From contig CAYTLK010000013.1 of assembly GCA_964438515.1 (NCBI GenBank), positions 1 to 61,653 on the forward strand: a stretch of DNA of 61,653 nucleotides, given 5' to 3'. The notes under the pieces are model-generated. The model saw only the letters and a program-made list of their open reading frames with translations, ran no database searches and was not told the DNA's origin. The DNA comes from RGIG3701 sp964438515 (lineage in GTDB: Bacteria; Planctomycetota; Planctomycetia; Pirellulales; Thermoguttaceae). How positions within the stretch are numbered: the stretch's first letter is position 1; every line of letters begins with the position of its first letter. Made by a program: the position numbers and the translations under genes. Below are positions 10,901-18,937 of the stretch, piece by piece.

Positions 10901-11389
10901 GGAATGATAATAACGTATGAAGGAAAACCCGATACCGCCGCGATTGGGAGCTGACAAATCCATCGTCTGAAACACTATTTCACCATTATGAAGCTGTACA
11001 GAATCCGCAGGGCCGGAAGCAAAATCGGAAGCGGCGTCCATTGCTGCGGGACTGCCTTCCAAGCGGCACCATTTATTCCATTGTCGGGTTCCCGAGGAAA
11101 CCTGCGGATTTGGTTGTACTTGCTGTTCCATCTTCATCAGATTGAACAGTGTATTCCAGCTCTCCTGCTCCATTTTTTGGATACCTGCGCTCGGACGTTT
11201 GGAGGCGAATATCGATTCGGCAGAACGTTGAAGTTGTTCCGCCTCTTCCATCGCATTTCGCACTTCAACAAGCATTTGATGAGATTCACTGGAATTCGGG
11301 ATTTCCTGCGGCGTTTCCTCTCCAAATACACTGACGGTACACAATATCCCGCAAAACAAAACCAACGGTATCAAAGACATTTTTTTCAT
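4919..11389 (-). CDS. RHS/YD-repeat polymorphic toxin with C-terminal LHH-type HNH nuclease
   Basis: 2156 residues. Start at 11389 was chosen because it opens a Sec signal peptide (MKKMSLIPLVLF to VFGEE) behind AGAGGAAT; the frame running to 11500 overlaps the previous gene. Residues about 125-190 resemble the DUF6531-type start of RHS proteins (SFIRYYHSH, LGNSWDHN). YD repeats follow to about 1600. A beta-rich, discoidin-like insert is at about 1640-1770. The RHS core (GLYYHLNRYR, FISPDPLGF, NFYAYAHNNP, DPDG) is at about 1800-1845. A Gly/Ala-rich hydrophobic stretch follows. The last 95 residues hold RMQRGSAPRA, VELHH and a final WNLQEVSPREH, matching HNH/Endo VII nucleases with the LHH motif. 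No VgrG, PAAR or other T6SS element is present, so Sec export to the cell surface is the likely route. Confidence 0.85.
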   Translation of the reverse strand: MKKMSLIPLVLFCGILCTVSVFGEETPQEIPNSSESHQMLVEVRNAMEEAEQLQRSAESIFASKRPSAGIQKMEQESWNTLFNLMKMEQQVQPNPQVSSGTRQWNKWCRLEGSPAAMDAASDFASGPADSVQLHNGEIVFQTMDLSAPNRGGIGFSFIRYYHSHLNYNGSLGNSWDHNQNIRILANAQNHSEVTELRLYDGEHEHVFTRSDKTWVPDKGTFLRLEWDENAQHLFVTTPDLIQYDFEPYKSNWRIHKITSRVGNGQNALSYFYNPDSGQLSRIVDPYGNEYLFSYNTKGLLEWVYGNNQLEQYRYDSSDCLISAAKPRIVIGLNQTAELCNMYHWEKVDNHFMIGEVSTKSGQTVTRYVFSGKKVIKAGIYALNEAQKNEWSFQYLQNQTVVLPPAPSAEMQFTYASENTHPSLPVRKEIPARKAVWDYQYNEDGLPTSIHTPDGQIHKIEYNSASSDPMFRGLVTQDSNLGNGRGNGLLSESGTRTRYAACTSLPEEVEYYQKDQAGKETILGCETYVYTENDYLLKESTSFTIPIRYWYNSYGEIAIEQNASGSCTLYFYGTTYPAGNEKVSYADGRVNGAGLCVRTITDANSAEIQNVVRELKDGPCPSENQALPSVNQVTYNLFSLRGEPLAQKVNREIQYSYINQIGNLIFQFSTQNGVSAFSYNQQFECVATFHPLHEDSFFWADKLPGFSSSFYKETFHYNSLGQLVQHVPTNEQFGDKKESPVWKYERTPSGLLLSITNPNGVKRVTHYNPVGQKLKTSLENKEIRVLLSSDYQYSPEGRILSYRDNNNAMVRFEYDDLGNEWKTITSDGVESIIEQDGMGRVVSSWTQQNGQILTKKWTIYGENSRPLKQMELQLYEKESRSVVTEEIQYDSAGRVLASRGLRKDSWTSFLYDGLNRQIAAKDPAGNIEIQCYDEEYLVFFKQLLKNEQSQTTLSSGLLVLYDDSNRVWLQLPVDSKGMMICDQAAISYTDFAGNVFFQKTPGVSETHITLDSLGRKKTQKTVPCSYSFSEENVFTEYAYDMAGNLLFTTTGNNALSVSGTKKNPEIHRVPAPQTMRYEYDALGRECMERQPDGLVIRKKYDDFSLLEQMDWLGRENQLLRSLRFKYDSMQRLIEISDAKQNKVIRVLEYNSIGDMVRAADSAADHEIVVERSYDSCGLMRTEEVFCDGKKFPMKETSSDLELGTQTLKWGNCDISDSYWRTLTLHTDPASRVCDMDLDYRPYCHWKYLGEQFSERTLMESRLSQVRHFNEKKELSRIDIKPLNSDDVVNISMEYSYGKRGEVEFVTSSIRNEKGKKKELTQYYQYDSCTNLVSENNDKFISENPKKRYAEIFEIGTDIVSNFTTQMRFDQAGNVWTNFKGIKKDSDISFEKINLSLSPRYFSSAAIISDPQHLSERELDELASNRCTTIVASPNSGPNGALKASEYRYDDLGCLLEYHGTFTDKQGLQTPVLWQLDYDVFGRLASMNAYEDNEKDPSQAQKGKLVATLNFAYDAMNRRILKEVKESDPYSQLTVTLYERNHPCLVLRSSDNDNWKIVEQYLWGIDSQELLMAVIPENIAEHNLVSTASRYYFHQDRGFSVVASTKAVGKHLSLISSSSYLAFGENSSTAEITSVVSSESMENKEACFDNHLDNADDSTIITGDAGTQFMEIELDKPVDLDSLQIFAEQFPEKFEVYRIPGEEESPTKENISNWIQNAQKQDKTWFIASVDMNFSIRLDCPYTIPLGDYRSKRIVIVWKKTDAPSKISIRELQVNIAAEIPGAIAFAGQWLDRESGLYYHLNRYRLPELNGKFISPDPLGFTDGMNFYAYAHNNPLSWHDPDGKFAHILVGAGVGAVLGGGMYALNCWMYGDEFSWSKLGIATLAGGVSGALVAAAAPLGATLMGAVGGGTNGLIQGTGFALADGESIGNALGAGLFQGGVGMVSGAGAGFVGGKILSRLNSPDKWSSIAWAGNYQPLVRGLTTSVVTGAGAGGAAGMVHGAIVSGYISYEEQGMGYHVLQDSASGAFSGFVHGTAYGAIGGAAGYGIGALGNKIMYSKWGFTKSSQKFIWGKARHQYWKNEGKNGNTSKYTQEDLSRMQRGSAPRAVAENSYEGRSSVELHHAEVSRRSGIPQSMINQKWNLQEVSPREHTAIHRGL

Positions 11390-11391
11390 GG

Positions 11392-12489
11392 TTATTCCTC
11401 TCTTGTGATTTCTGTTTCTTCTGTTTCGCCGATGAGAAGGTTCATGAAGCTGCGTGCTTCTGTCCCTTGCGGATATTGATTTCTCATATATCGGTGACAA
11501 GGTTGAACGGCCTCCAATTGTTTCCTCAGGAGATCTAATAATTCATCCAGATTTTCGGTTTGTAATTTCTCATATCCGAACTTGGTTAGCCATTTTTTAA
11601 TGGATTCTGGAACTTTGGATACGTAGTTGCCGTTCTCTAATGATGAGAAATCAAACAATTCATCCCGCGAACCCGGTATGAATTGTGAGTCATCCTTATC
11701 AATCCCATGAGTTTGCAGGTTGAAATATTCAAAAAAACATCCGACTACGTACCAAGGACACTTGTTAATTTCATCCTCAGTGAATTTACGTTGGGAACAG
11801 TAACGCTTCATCCATTGAGACAGTTCCTTTGCAGTTTCGACAGCTTTGGGGTTTGAATCCTTTTCCAGGAACCTCAGGACTTTCTCTGACGGGGGATTTT
11901 TGATCGAAAAAGCATTTTCTCCATGATTTATACGCCACTCACGATATCGTTGGAGAAATGTTTTCTTCCTCGCTTTTTCTACTTGTGTTTCGGCTTGCTT
12001 ATAATAATAACATAAAGTTTTGTTCTCCAGTTCTCCAAATATTGTTGCTAACACTTTTTTTCGTTTATCCACTTCGGTTTTAAGCTTTTCATTAGACATT
12101 TCGTCCAGATTACATTTTAATTCTTCAAGTCTTCCTGACCAAGGCAGCTCCTTGTTATACCATTTGACAAACTCTTCATCAGGTGTAAGTGGAGGAGGTG
12201 ATTCTGAGTCGGTCCGTCCCAATGGAAATGTTGGACCTGCAGATTCAAATAACTCAATGATACTTTGGAAATATCGCGAGGCACATTTAGCCCGATGGAA
12301 AACAACCTTACCAATCCACCACGGAACCGTCTTTATTTCTCCATCACATCTATTATCGACGGTAATAATCTTTTTTTCTACCAGAAGTTGATATACATCC
12401 TCCATTTCCTCTTCAATGGCATCTTTCCCAAACGTTTCATTTACCATAAAGGGAAAACAGCACAGCAGAATGATGCTCAAACGTAACAT
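11392..12489 (-). CDS. Secreted protein of unknown function in the RHS toxin operon
   Basis: 365 residues starting with a signal peptide (MLRLSIILLCCFPFMV then FGKD). The start at 12489 lies one base after the stop of the upstream gene and has GGAAAGGAACA in front, while the longer frame overlaps that gene. The mature part is helical and charged with many Cys, Trp and Lys, and no known domain is recognised. A short stretch near the N-terminus (IGKVVF, then FQSIIELFES) weakly resembles the C-terminus of the upstream 649-aa protein (NGKVAFKGTDFKSILEEF), hinting at common origin. Its stop lies 2 bp before the RHS start, so the two are almost certainly cotranscribed and may be translationally coupled. 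It could act as a periplasmic partner or chaperone for the RHS protein. Confidence 0.6.
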   Translation of the reverse strand: MLRLSIILLCCFPFMVNETFGKDAIEEEMEDVYQLLVEKKIITVDNRCDGEIKTVPWWIGKVVFHRAKCASRYFQSIIELFESAGPTFPLGRTDSESPPPLTPDEEFVKWYNKELPWSGRLEELKCNLDEMSNEKLKTEVDKRKKVLATIFGELENKTLCYYYKQAETQVEKARKKTFLQRYREWRINHGENAFSIKNPPSEKVLRFLEKDSNPKAVETAKELSQWMKRYCSQRKFTEDEINKCPWYVVGCFFEYFNLQTHGIDKDDSQFIPGSRDELFDFSSLENGNYVSKVPESIKKWLTKFGYEKLQTENLDELLDLLRKQLEAVQPCHRYMRNQYPQGTEARSFMNLLIGETEETEITREE

Positions 12490-12490
12490 A

Positions 12491-14440
12491 TTATTGTTCC
12501 TTTCCGGATTGCTTAATACGTTGAAAAACTTCCTGAACACGGTAAAATTCCTCAAGAATACTTTTGAAATCCGTTCCTTTGAAAGCAACCTTTCCGTTGA
12601 ACGACTGACAAAAATATTCCTCCATCTTCTTTTCGTTTTGCATTTCAACCGCATCTTTCGGAGTGATGGGCCATCTAATTTTTTGAAAAAAGGACCAGAC
12701 TAAAAATGCTGGACGCAAGAAGCAATCTTCTTTCTGGATTTTCTCATTGTTTAACAAATTGTTGCCCTTCATGAAATCGAAGAGCGTTTGAATATATTCC
12801 GGGCTGCTCTCCTTTATACAGAACCCTTGAACCAGCTGGCACACTTTACTATCCACAGGAACCACTACACAATTACATTCGCACTTTTCAAAAAATTTCT
12901 GGAAATTCAGCTTATCCTCAAGTTTCGAAAAAGAATCAACTTCGTATAATTCGCAAATAGCCGCAATTTTGTCATTGTACTCTTTTTCTGTCACGTTATT
13001 TACGTCAGGAAAGGGGTCGATTCTCTTAAAATATGCTAAAAAGCGCAGTTCCGGATTGTTTGGATTCTCCTTGGACTTTTCACCCAAAGTTGCTGCCTCA
13101 TTATTAATTTCAATGAATTTTTCCAACTTGTAGTTGCTGTTGTAAATCTCCCCTTGAGTTACTATGACTAATTTCCAGTTTGTGAAATCGTTCTTCGAAG
13201 ACCAATCGACACTCTTTTCTTTAGGTTCGGAAGTAATGGATGGATTTTCGTGTGTTTCTGATGGAATCAGGCGTGTTGGAATGTCCTTTTCATTGAGGCT
13301 GACAGTAAATTCTGCCGATTGCTCCTCGCCGCTTGTATTCTCGATACTTTGATCACTCTTTTCTTTTTCAATATGCTTCCCATTATCATCTTCAAAAGAT
13401 TTCTCCTTTTTCGCGTTATCACGAAGTTCACGATGTTTGGGATCGTCTTCAGGGTAATACTCTGCATATTTTTCATATATTTCCTGACGACGCTTCGCGT
13501 TTTCTGTTCTTTCTGGAAAAGTCAACGATTCGTCGTCTTTACAGTCTTCAATCTCTTTGCAAATCTTTTCATCAAAAGATTCCAGTAGTTCCCCTTTCTT
13601 TTGTTTCATCTTATCAATAACGGACTTGGCTTTGGGATATTTCTCAAGAGTATATTCGGACAAAAACTTTTCGATAAGACCAAGTTCGTCTTTATCTGCA
13701 CTTCGATCGATTTCGGATTTCGAATCCTGTAATGGAAGATATTTTTCCAAATCCTCAATAATCTTTACTTCTTCCTTTTTCTTTGCTTCCCATTCCTCAA
13801 TCAACGGATTATTTACAGAGTATTCATTAAGGAAATTTTCGTAAACAATCAAACGTTTCTTTGCACGTTTTTGTGATTCGGTATAATCAGTGGAATCTTC
13901 TTCTAAATTCGGATATTGCGCCAGCTTTTGTGAAAGTTCTTGGGATAATTGTTCCACTGATGGATTCTTCCCTCGAATATGCAAGAGCCAAAATGTACTC
14001 AGAAATGCGATGATCAGGAATAATGATAAAAAAACACGACAACCACATCCTGAAAAACTGGACGGTGCCGTGTCGGGACAAATCTGTTTGATATCATAGG
14101 AACCCGCCTTCGATATTTTTTTGGCCGACTCAATAATACCCTTCCGTTCTTCCGAAGTCAAGGACGTTCTGGAAGGCGCAAGAATTCCAATATCAAAGTG
14201 GGGATGACGGTTTTGTGCCGTACGATCCATACTCTCAGCGTCCGGTTCGATGTGGATATACAGAGTCCAGCAACGATTTAAATCGCATTGTGTCTCGTAT
14301 ATTTTTCCCTGATAAAATCGAAGTGCATCCGCAATACACTGGGGTGCCTGGTTCCGCAGCGTTTCCGGAAATTCGGCATCATACGCCCAGCCTTCCCCAG
14401 ACGCAAACCATCGTTGAATAATGATATGGATATTCCCCAT
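12491..14440 (-). CDS. Single-pass membrane coiled-coil protein, partner of the GTPase
   Basis: 649 residues. An N-terminal cytoplasmic region (1-135) is followed by GCGCR and one membrane helix (about 136-155). Then comes a long, highly charged helical region. Residues about 185-360 closely match a segment of the GTPase encoded upstream: both carry EDLEKY-PLQ, GLIE-FLS-YTLE-YPKA, and YPEDxPKH in the same order. A linker rich in Ser, Glu and Lys and a Cys-containing C-terminal domain follow. Good Shine-Dalgarno (GAGGAA) at 14440. It lies between the GTPase and the secreted 365-aa protein, with 1 bp to the latter. The shared module suggests the two membrane proteins bind the same partner or each other. 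No known family recognised. Confidence 0.6.
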   Translation of the reverse strand: MGNIHIIIQRWFASGEGWAYDAEFPETLRNQAPQCIADALRFYQGKIYETQCDLNRCWTLYIHIEPDAESMDRTAQNRHPHFDIGILAPSRTSLTSEERKGIIESAKKISKAGSYDIKQICPDTAPSSFSGCGCRVFLSLFLIIAFLSTFWLLHIRGKNPSVEQLSQELSQKLAQYPNLEEDSTDYTESQKRAKKRLIVYENFLNEYSVNNPLIEEWEAKKKEEVKIIEDLEKYLPLQDSKSEIDRSADKDELGLIEKFLSEYTLEKYPKAKSVIDKMKQKKGELLESFDEKICKEIEDCKDDESLTFPERTENAKRRQEIYEKYAEYYPEDDPKHRELRDNAKKEKSFEDDNGKHIEKEKSDQSIENTSGEEQSAEFTVSLNEKDIPTRLIPSETHENPSITSEPKEKSVDWSSKNDFTNWKLVIVTQGEIYNSNYKLEKFIEINNEAATLGEKSKENPNNPELRFLAYFKRIDPFPDVNNVTEKEYNDKIAAICELYEVDSFSKLEDKLNFQKFFEKCECNCVVVPVDSKVCQLVQGFCIKESSPEYIQTLFDFMKGNNLLNNEKIQKEDCFLRPAFLVWSFFQKIRWPITPKDAVEMQNEKKMEEYFCQSFNGKVAFKGTDFKSILEEFYRVQEVFQRIKQSGKEQ

Positions 14441-14469
14441 TGTTTTTTTCCTCGAAAAAAGGATAATGT

Positions 14470-14573
14470 TTTATCCCCGATGTATTTTGAATTTCCGCTT
14501 CACCGTCGCTCGCGTCCTCGCAAAACGACGGCTTCCGTAACCGCCCAAAGTGGAAATTTCAAGTGGAATCAGT
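14470..14573. repeat. Palindromic repeat copy A, overlapping the 3' end of the GTPase gene
   Basis: Begins TTTATCCCCGATGTATTTTG and ends with GGAAATTTCAAGTGGAATC. Near-inverted ends (TTTGAATTTCCGCTT against AAGTGGAAATTTCAAG) surround a GC-rich core, giving a long imperfect hairpin. The right end supplies the last codons and the TGA stop (14561-14559) of the GTPase gene. It fills the 118-bp gap to the next gene of the operon. Confidence 0.75.
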
Positions 14574-17500
14574 ACACAATCCCTGAATGGTAAATGTAAT
14601 TTTCATCCCTTCGAGATTTTCGGTGAACTCATTCTTCTGGGGTTCCAGACAATGTTTTATCAAATTAATTGTAGTAGAAACTTCCTCACCATTTGTTTTG
14701 ACCGTTACTTTGAAATTTTCATCTGGAACATAGAAACTGATTTTGGTCGACAGTTGTAACCCTTGCGCATCTGACAGACCATAATATTTTATCTCCTTGT
14801 CATTAAAGACGAAGGTGAAGTTTTGACGCCATACCCACCAAGCATTGAATTTTGTGTTATTCGTATCATATGATTTCACCGTGACTGTAATCGTTCTGGG
14901 TTCAAGAATGGATTGATATTTTGTAAGGTCTTCCATCACCTTGTCACGATGTTCCTTCGGGGCCCCCTTATTATCCAAATACGCCTTGAGCGCAGAAACA
15001 GCACTTTTGCAATTCGATAAGGTTGGGTCTTGGGCCAAAACAGTTTTGGCACTCGTGACTTTTGCATATTCACTTTGTTCCCAATCTTGGAGAGTTTCTT
15101 TTTGTATTTTCTCCAAAGTATCTGCATAGGGCTTGATTCTATCCTTCTTCTCCACTTCCAGACGACTTTTTTCGATTTCTAAATCTTTGATTGTTTGGAC
15201 GATTTTTTTGTAATTTTCATGATTTTTTTCAAAATCTTTTTCAAACTTATTAACTTTAGCACTCCACTCCTCAAAAGTTGCCTGTTTGCTTATTTCTGTA
15301 AGTTTACCAGATATTTTTTGATTATACTCATTAAATAGATGATATTCTTGATACACCCGGTCCCCTCGCAGATATATACCTTGAAAATTTTCCAAAGAAG
15401 GAATGTCTTTGACTTGCGCCTTATCCAAGCTTAAACGATGGTAAGCATCTTCAAATTCTTCCCATTTTATCAGCTTTTCCCACAATTTGTCATCCTCTTT
15501 TCTTTTTTCATCAAGCCATTTGACGAAATCACATTCATCAGGAAGTGTTTCCTTAACCTCGTTGTATTTCGTTCTGCGATTTTCCAGGTTCTCTTTTCGA
15601 ATAACAAGTGTATCTGCCGTACAATCAGGAAATTGGTCCAGAATCGTTCGTTTCTTTTCTTCGAGCAGTTGGTCTGCTTGGGCAAAATATTTCGCGACGT
15701 AGGGATCGATTCGAAATTCTGAAAAGGTTTGTAAAAATTCCACAAGCAATTTCAACTTATCATTTTCACTTGCACTTTCAAGTGTTTGAAAACGTTCCTC
15801 TATTTCAATATACTTCCCGATTTCTTCAGCAAAGGTCTTTTCCTTTTCTGCTTTATCATGAAGATCACCATGCTTGGGATTGTCTTCAGGATAAAAATCT
15901 GCGGTTTTCTCGTATATTTTCTCTCGCTGTATCGCATTTTCACGTCTTTGTGAAAATGACAACATCACATCGTCCCTATAGGGTTCGATTTCTGCCTTTA
16001 AATTGGAATTGGCAAAATCCAGCAATTCCAATTTCTTTTGGTTCATTTCATCAATAACAGACCCGGCTTTGGGATAATTCTCAAGAGTATAGTCGGACAA
16101 AAACGTTTCGATAAGACCAATTTTGTCTTCATCTGCACTGTGATTGATTTTGGATTCCGACTCCTGTAACGGAATATATTTTTCCAAATCCTCTATCAAC
16201 TTTTGTTCCTGTTCCATACTGGTTTTTAATTCTGTACGAAGCGGATCTTTCTCAGAATAATAATTTACATATTTCTCATAAATGCCCAACCGTCCCTTTG
16301 CAAGAGCTTGTATCTTTACAAAATCAGCAGGATTCTCTTCTCCATCCAGGTATTGTTCCAATTCCTCCAATCTTTGGGAGGCGATTTCCTCACGGGTAGA
16401 GGTTTTAATCTCTGCGATTTGATTAAATAAAACTTGCTCGGGAATCCGGAATTCACCTCTTTGAAATTCGGTCTCAAAATCATCGATTAATTCCATGCGT
16501 TTGGAGATGTCTTCATTGGAAATAGCCATCACTTTCTTTTGGAGTAATACACATCTTTTATAATAGAGGTCTGACTCATCCAATTCTTTTCTTTTGACGG
16601 TGAAAGAGGAAAAAACTTCTTGCGAAACTTTTGGATCTGACTGTTTGTCCATCAAAAAAAGAATCTCAGATTGAACAATTTTACATTTTTCCTCATAAGA
16701 TGATGCGGCTTCACATTCACGGTCTTTCTTATCGAGTTCCGACCGAATCGTATCTTCTGCGGATTTATCAAATGCGATTCTTTCACGTTCAAATGAATCC
16801 TTCGTAATGTCTGCTTGTCCAAGTATGTAAAAAATTTCGTTTTCATAAAAAACAGAATATCGATTAAAGTACGGAGAGGCTTTCTTAAATTTCTCTGCTG
16901 TCAAATTTTTTCTGGCGAATTCTCTCTCTTTTGAATTTTCGGAATGAATTTTCCCGAGTATATCCCACCCTTGCTGATAATTTGAAAAGTTCCAGAAACC
17001 AATACAACACCATACAATTAGTCCAACAACGACCAAACATGCAACCCTCTGACAGCCATGCTTACACTGACACATTTTCGCTTTGCCTTGAAAAGATTCC
17101 AGATTATGGTAAAGTTCCCGCTCGTTCTCCGGCTTGAACAACCCACGATTAAGATGTTCTTTCAAAATACGGACTTTTTCTTTATATGGATTCTTGCAGC
17201 GTTTGTCCGCTTCAATTTCCGTTAATTTTTGTGCGTATACCTGCTCGGTAAACTCTATGTGTTTCCTCCGATTTTCATCAAATATTTTTGTTATTTGGCG
17301 TACTAATGTTGAATTATTTATTCCTGAATCAAGTAATTTTTTACACAAATCATGAATCTCTGTGTAATTGGAATCCGACTCTTCCTGTGTCATAAGGTAT
17401 TCAATTTCTCTTTTGGCGATTTGAATACGGGACTGAACGACATGCATGCAAATCCAATAAATAACTTGGAGTACATTGAGCGGTTGAATATTGTCAGGAT

Positions 17501-18242
17501 CCGGCTTTGTTGGGTCTGAGGGGCTATGAGAACCATAAGAGGAAATCGGAAAAATTCCGACATCTCCATTGCTCAAAGAACTTATTATATTGAAAATCCT
17601 CAGGAAAATAGGGTTATTCTTGATGTACTGTTCTACTTCTGGAATTGCAGAACAATTACCCGAATCATCTACCACGACTGGAGCAACAGGTATTTCAGCT
17701 TGATCCCACTTCATGATTCCAAGACAAAAAGGAATTGAACGACCGATATTCGCTTTTTCTTCTTTCGCAATATTAACGCATGACTTTATGTAAGATACAT
17801 AAAATTCTCGCTTCGGTTTTTCCCAAGTTAGAATTTCCACTGGAACCAAAAACAGAATCGCATCTGCGCTTCGTATATAACCGTGAAGTTTTTCCTGAAT
17901 TTCACCTGTAATCGTATCTGTGGCATTTTCGTACTCAATTAGTTTGCCGGCATAATCTTTAATGATGACGTCCCAGATCCATTCGTCCTTGGTTTTTTCA
18001 TTTGTCTTTTGTCGCAAATGAAAATTTAAAGGTTTTTCATCCACCATAGCGGTTGCCCCTGGAACGTCCCCGCTGATGATTTGTTTCCAATTTGCCATTA
18101 AAGAGCTGTAAGATTCTTTGTCAATAAAATCAAGTGATAGTCCTTGAATTGAATCTGTACCCATAAAACTTGCCAGAAAATTTGTTTTTCCGGTACTTCG
18201 AGAACCAATCATCGCAATTGAAATTTTAGGCGTATTTTCCAT
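14559..18242 (-). CDS. Large membrane-anchored TRAFAC/DO-GTPase-like protein
   Basis: 1227 residues. Start at the ATG at 18242, 9 nt after GGAG, rather than the GTG at 18257. The N-terminal G domain shows a P-loop GSRSTGKT (about residues 13-20), DYAG as the DxxG switch motif (about 98) and MKWD in the NKxD position (about 177). A membrane helix (CLVVVGLIVWCCIGFW) is at about 400-420. Residues 430-1100 are long charged helices, part of which is duplicated in the next gene. The last 110 residues are a beta-rich domain (ITVTVKSYD, FTFVFNDKEI). The best guess is the double-GTPase (DO-GTPase) type known from bacterial conflict systems. It probably sits at the inner face of the membrane and heads the toxin operon. 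The stop codon comes from palindromic repeat A. Confidence 0.7.
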   Translation of the reverse strand: MENTPKISIAMIGSRSTGKTNFLASFMGTDSIQGLSLDFIDKESYSSLMANWKQIISGDVPGATAMVDEKPLNFHLRQKTNEKTKDEWIWDVIIKDYAGKLIEYENATDTITGEIQEKLHGYIRSADAILFLVPVEILTWEKPKREFYVSYIKSCVNIAKEEKANIGRSIPFCLGIMKWDQAEIPVAPVVVDDSGNCSAIPEVEQYIKNNPIFLRIFNIISSLSNGDVGIFPISSYGSHSPSDPTKPDPDNIQPLNVLQVIYWICMHVVQSRIQIAKREIEYLMTQEESDSNYTEIHDLCKKLLDSGINNSTLVRQITKIFDENRRKHIEFTEQVYAQKLTEIEADKRCKNPYKEKVRILKEHLNRGLFKPENERELYHNLESFQGKAKMCQCKHGCQRVACLVVVGLIVWCCIGFWNFSNYQQGWDILGKIHSENSKEREFARKNLTAEKFKKASPYFNRYSVFYENEIFYILGQADITKDSFERERIAFDKSAEDTIRSELDKKDRECEAASSYEEKCKIVQSEILFLMDKQSDPKVSQEVFSSFTVKRKELDESDLYYKRCVLLQKKVMAISNEDISKRMELIDDFETEFQRGEFRIPEQVLFNQIAEIKTSTREEIASQRLEELEQYLDGEENPADFVKIQALAKGRLGIYEKYVNYYSEKDPLRTELKTSMEQEQKLIEDLEKYIPLQESESKINHSADEDKIGLIETFLSDYTLENYPKAGSVIDEMNQKKLELLDFANSNLKAEIEPYRDDVMLSFSQRRENAIQREKIYEKTADFYPEDNPKHGDLHDKAEKEKTFAEEIGKYIEIEERFQTLESASENDKLKLLVEFLQTFSEFRIDPYVAKYFAQADQLLEEKKRTILDQFPDCTADTLVIRKENLENRRTKYNEVKETLPDECDFVKWLDEKRKEDDKLWEKLIKWEEFEDAYHRLSLDKAQVKDIPSLENFQGIYLRGDRVYQEYHLFNEYNQKISGKLTEISKQATFEEWSAKVNKFEKDFEKNHENYKKIVQTIKDLEIEKSRLEVEKKDRIKPYADTLEKIQKETLQDWEQSEYAKVTSAKTVLAQDPTLSNCKSAVSALKAYLDNKGAPKEHRDKVMEDLTKYQSILEPRTITVTVKSYDTNNTKFNAWWVWRQNFTFVFNDKEIKYYGLSDAQGLQLSTKISFYVPDENFKVTVKTNGEEVSTTINLIKHCLEPQKNEFTENLEGMKITFTIQGLCTDST

Positions 18243-18502
18243 CGTAAAAAACTCCACGGAAGACAGAATAAAAGTCCATATTTCTCTGGTTTTTCAACAA
18301 CCAATCCCAATACTATCCCTGGCGACCTCAACAACCACGCCAATTTATGAATTTATTGACGTGACAATGAGGAAATATTAAAAGTTGGACAAAAACTTTC
18401 AAATACACCGTGATCCAATCTGTTTACAAGATGTGTAACATTACATATACTCGTTCCATTTGATTTTTTGTAAAGTTCCGACAAGTTGCATCCAATATCT
18501 GG

Positions 18503-18531
18503 ATTATAATATACAACTATTCAAAAGTCAA
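18503..18531 (-). promoter_or_regulatory. Near-consensus promoter of the GTPase-RHS operon
   Basis: Minus strand TTGACT (18531-18526), exactly 17 bp, TATAAT (18508-18503). The first gene starts at 18242, so the leader is about 250 nt. The surrounding 18243-18710 is AT-rich, without a credible gene. No other equally strong promoter was noticed before 4413. Confidence 0.75.
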
Positions 18532-18710
18532 GGATTGAAAATGTTAAATTATCGATTATTATAAGAAAATCTAAAATTTCGTAAATGGGACTTGGTCACG
18601 TGAAGGTGAAGAGGCAAACAGAAGGGTAAATTTCGTCAGAAACGTTTACTATATGTTGAAAACAATAAATTTGCCGTACCTATTCTGTTTGGCGAATCTG
18701 CAGTCTGTGT

Positions 18711-18810
18711 NNNNNNNNNNNNNNNNNNNNNNNNNNNNNNNNNNNNNNNNNNNNNNNNNNNNNNNNNNNNNNNNNNNNNNNNNNNNNNNNNNNNNNNNNN
18801 NNNNNNNNNN
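18711..18810. other. Assembly gap (100 N)
   Basis: Exactly 100 N, the usual placeholder for a gap of unknown length. It directly follows a WD40-type coding fragment, so repetitive propeller sequence may be hidden here. Confidence 0.95.
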
Positions 18811-18937
18811 CCCCGCCGCTCGCCAAAAATCGGCTGTCGGGTAACCACTGAACGTCACGAACTCCGTTGCTGTGCCCCGACTGCGCCCTGAGCGGCAGAA
18901 CCGTACGTAAATTGGTAATAATCAAAACAAAAACATT
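18811..18937 (-). pseudogene. WD40-repeat fragment next to an assembly gap
   Basis: The minus strand encodes LRTVLPLRAQ, then GHSNGVRDVQWLPDSRFLAS, which matches one WD40 repeat (GH dipeptide, V-DV-W-PDS-LASGG). Upstream in this frame there is no ATG and a stop is met after about ten more codons, so the 5' part is missing. Downstream the frame enters the 100-N gap. The sequence beyond the gap (18611-18710) shows no WD40 signature. It could be a truncated gene or the edge of a repetitive gene lost in assembly. Confidence 0.5.

Noticed and set aside
4919..11389. RHS protein as a type VI secretion effector
   Set aside because: No PAAR, VgrG, Hcp or T6SS adaptor is present, and the protein has a Sec signal peptide.
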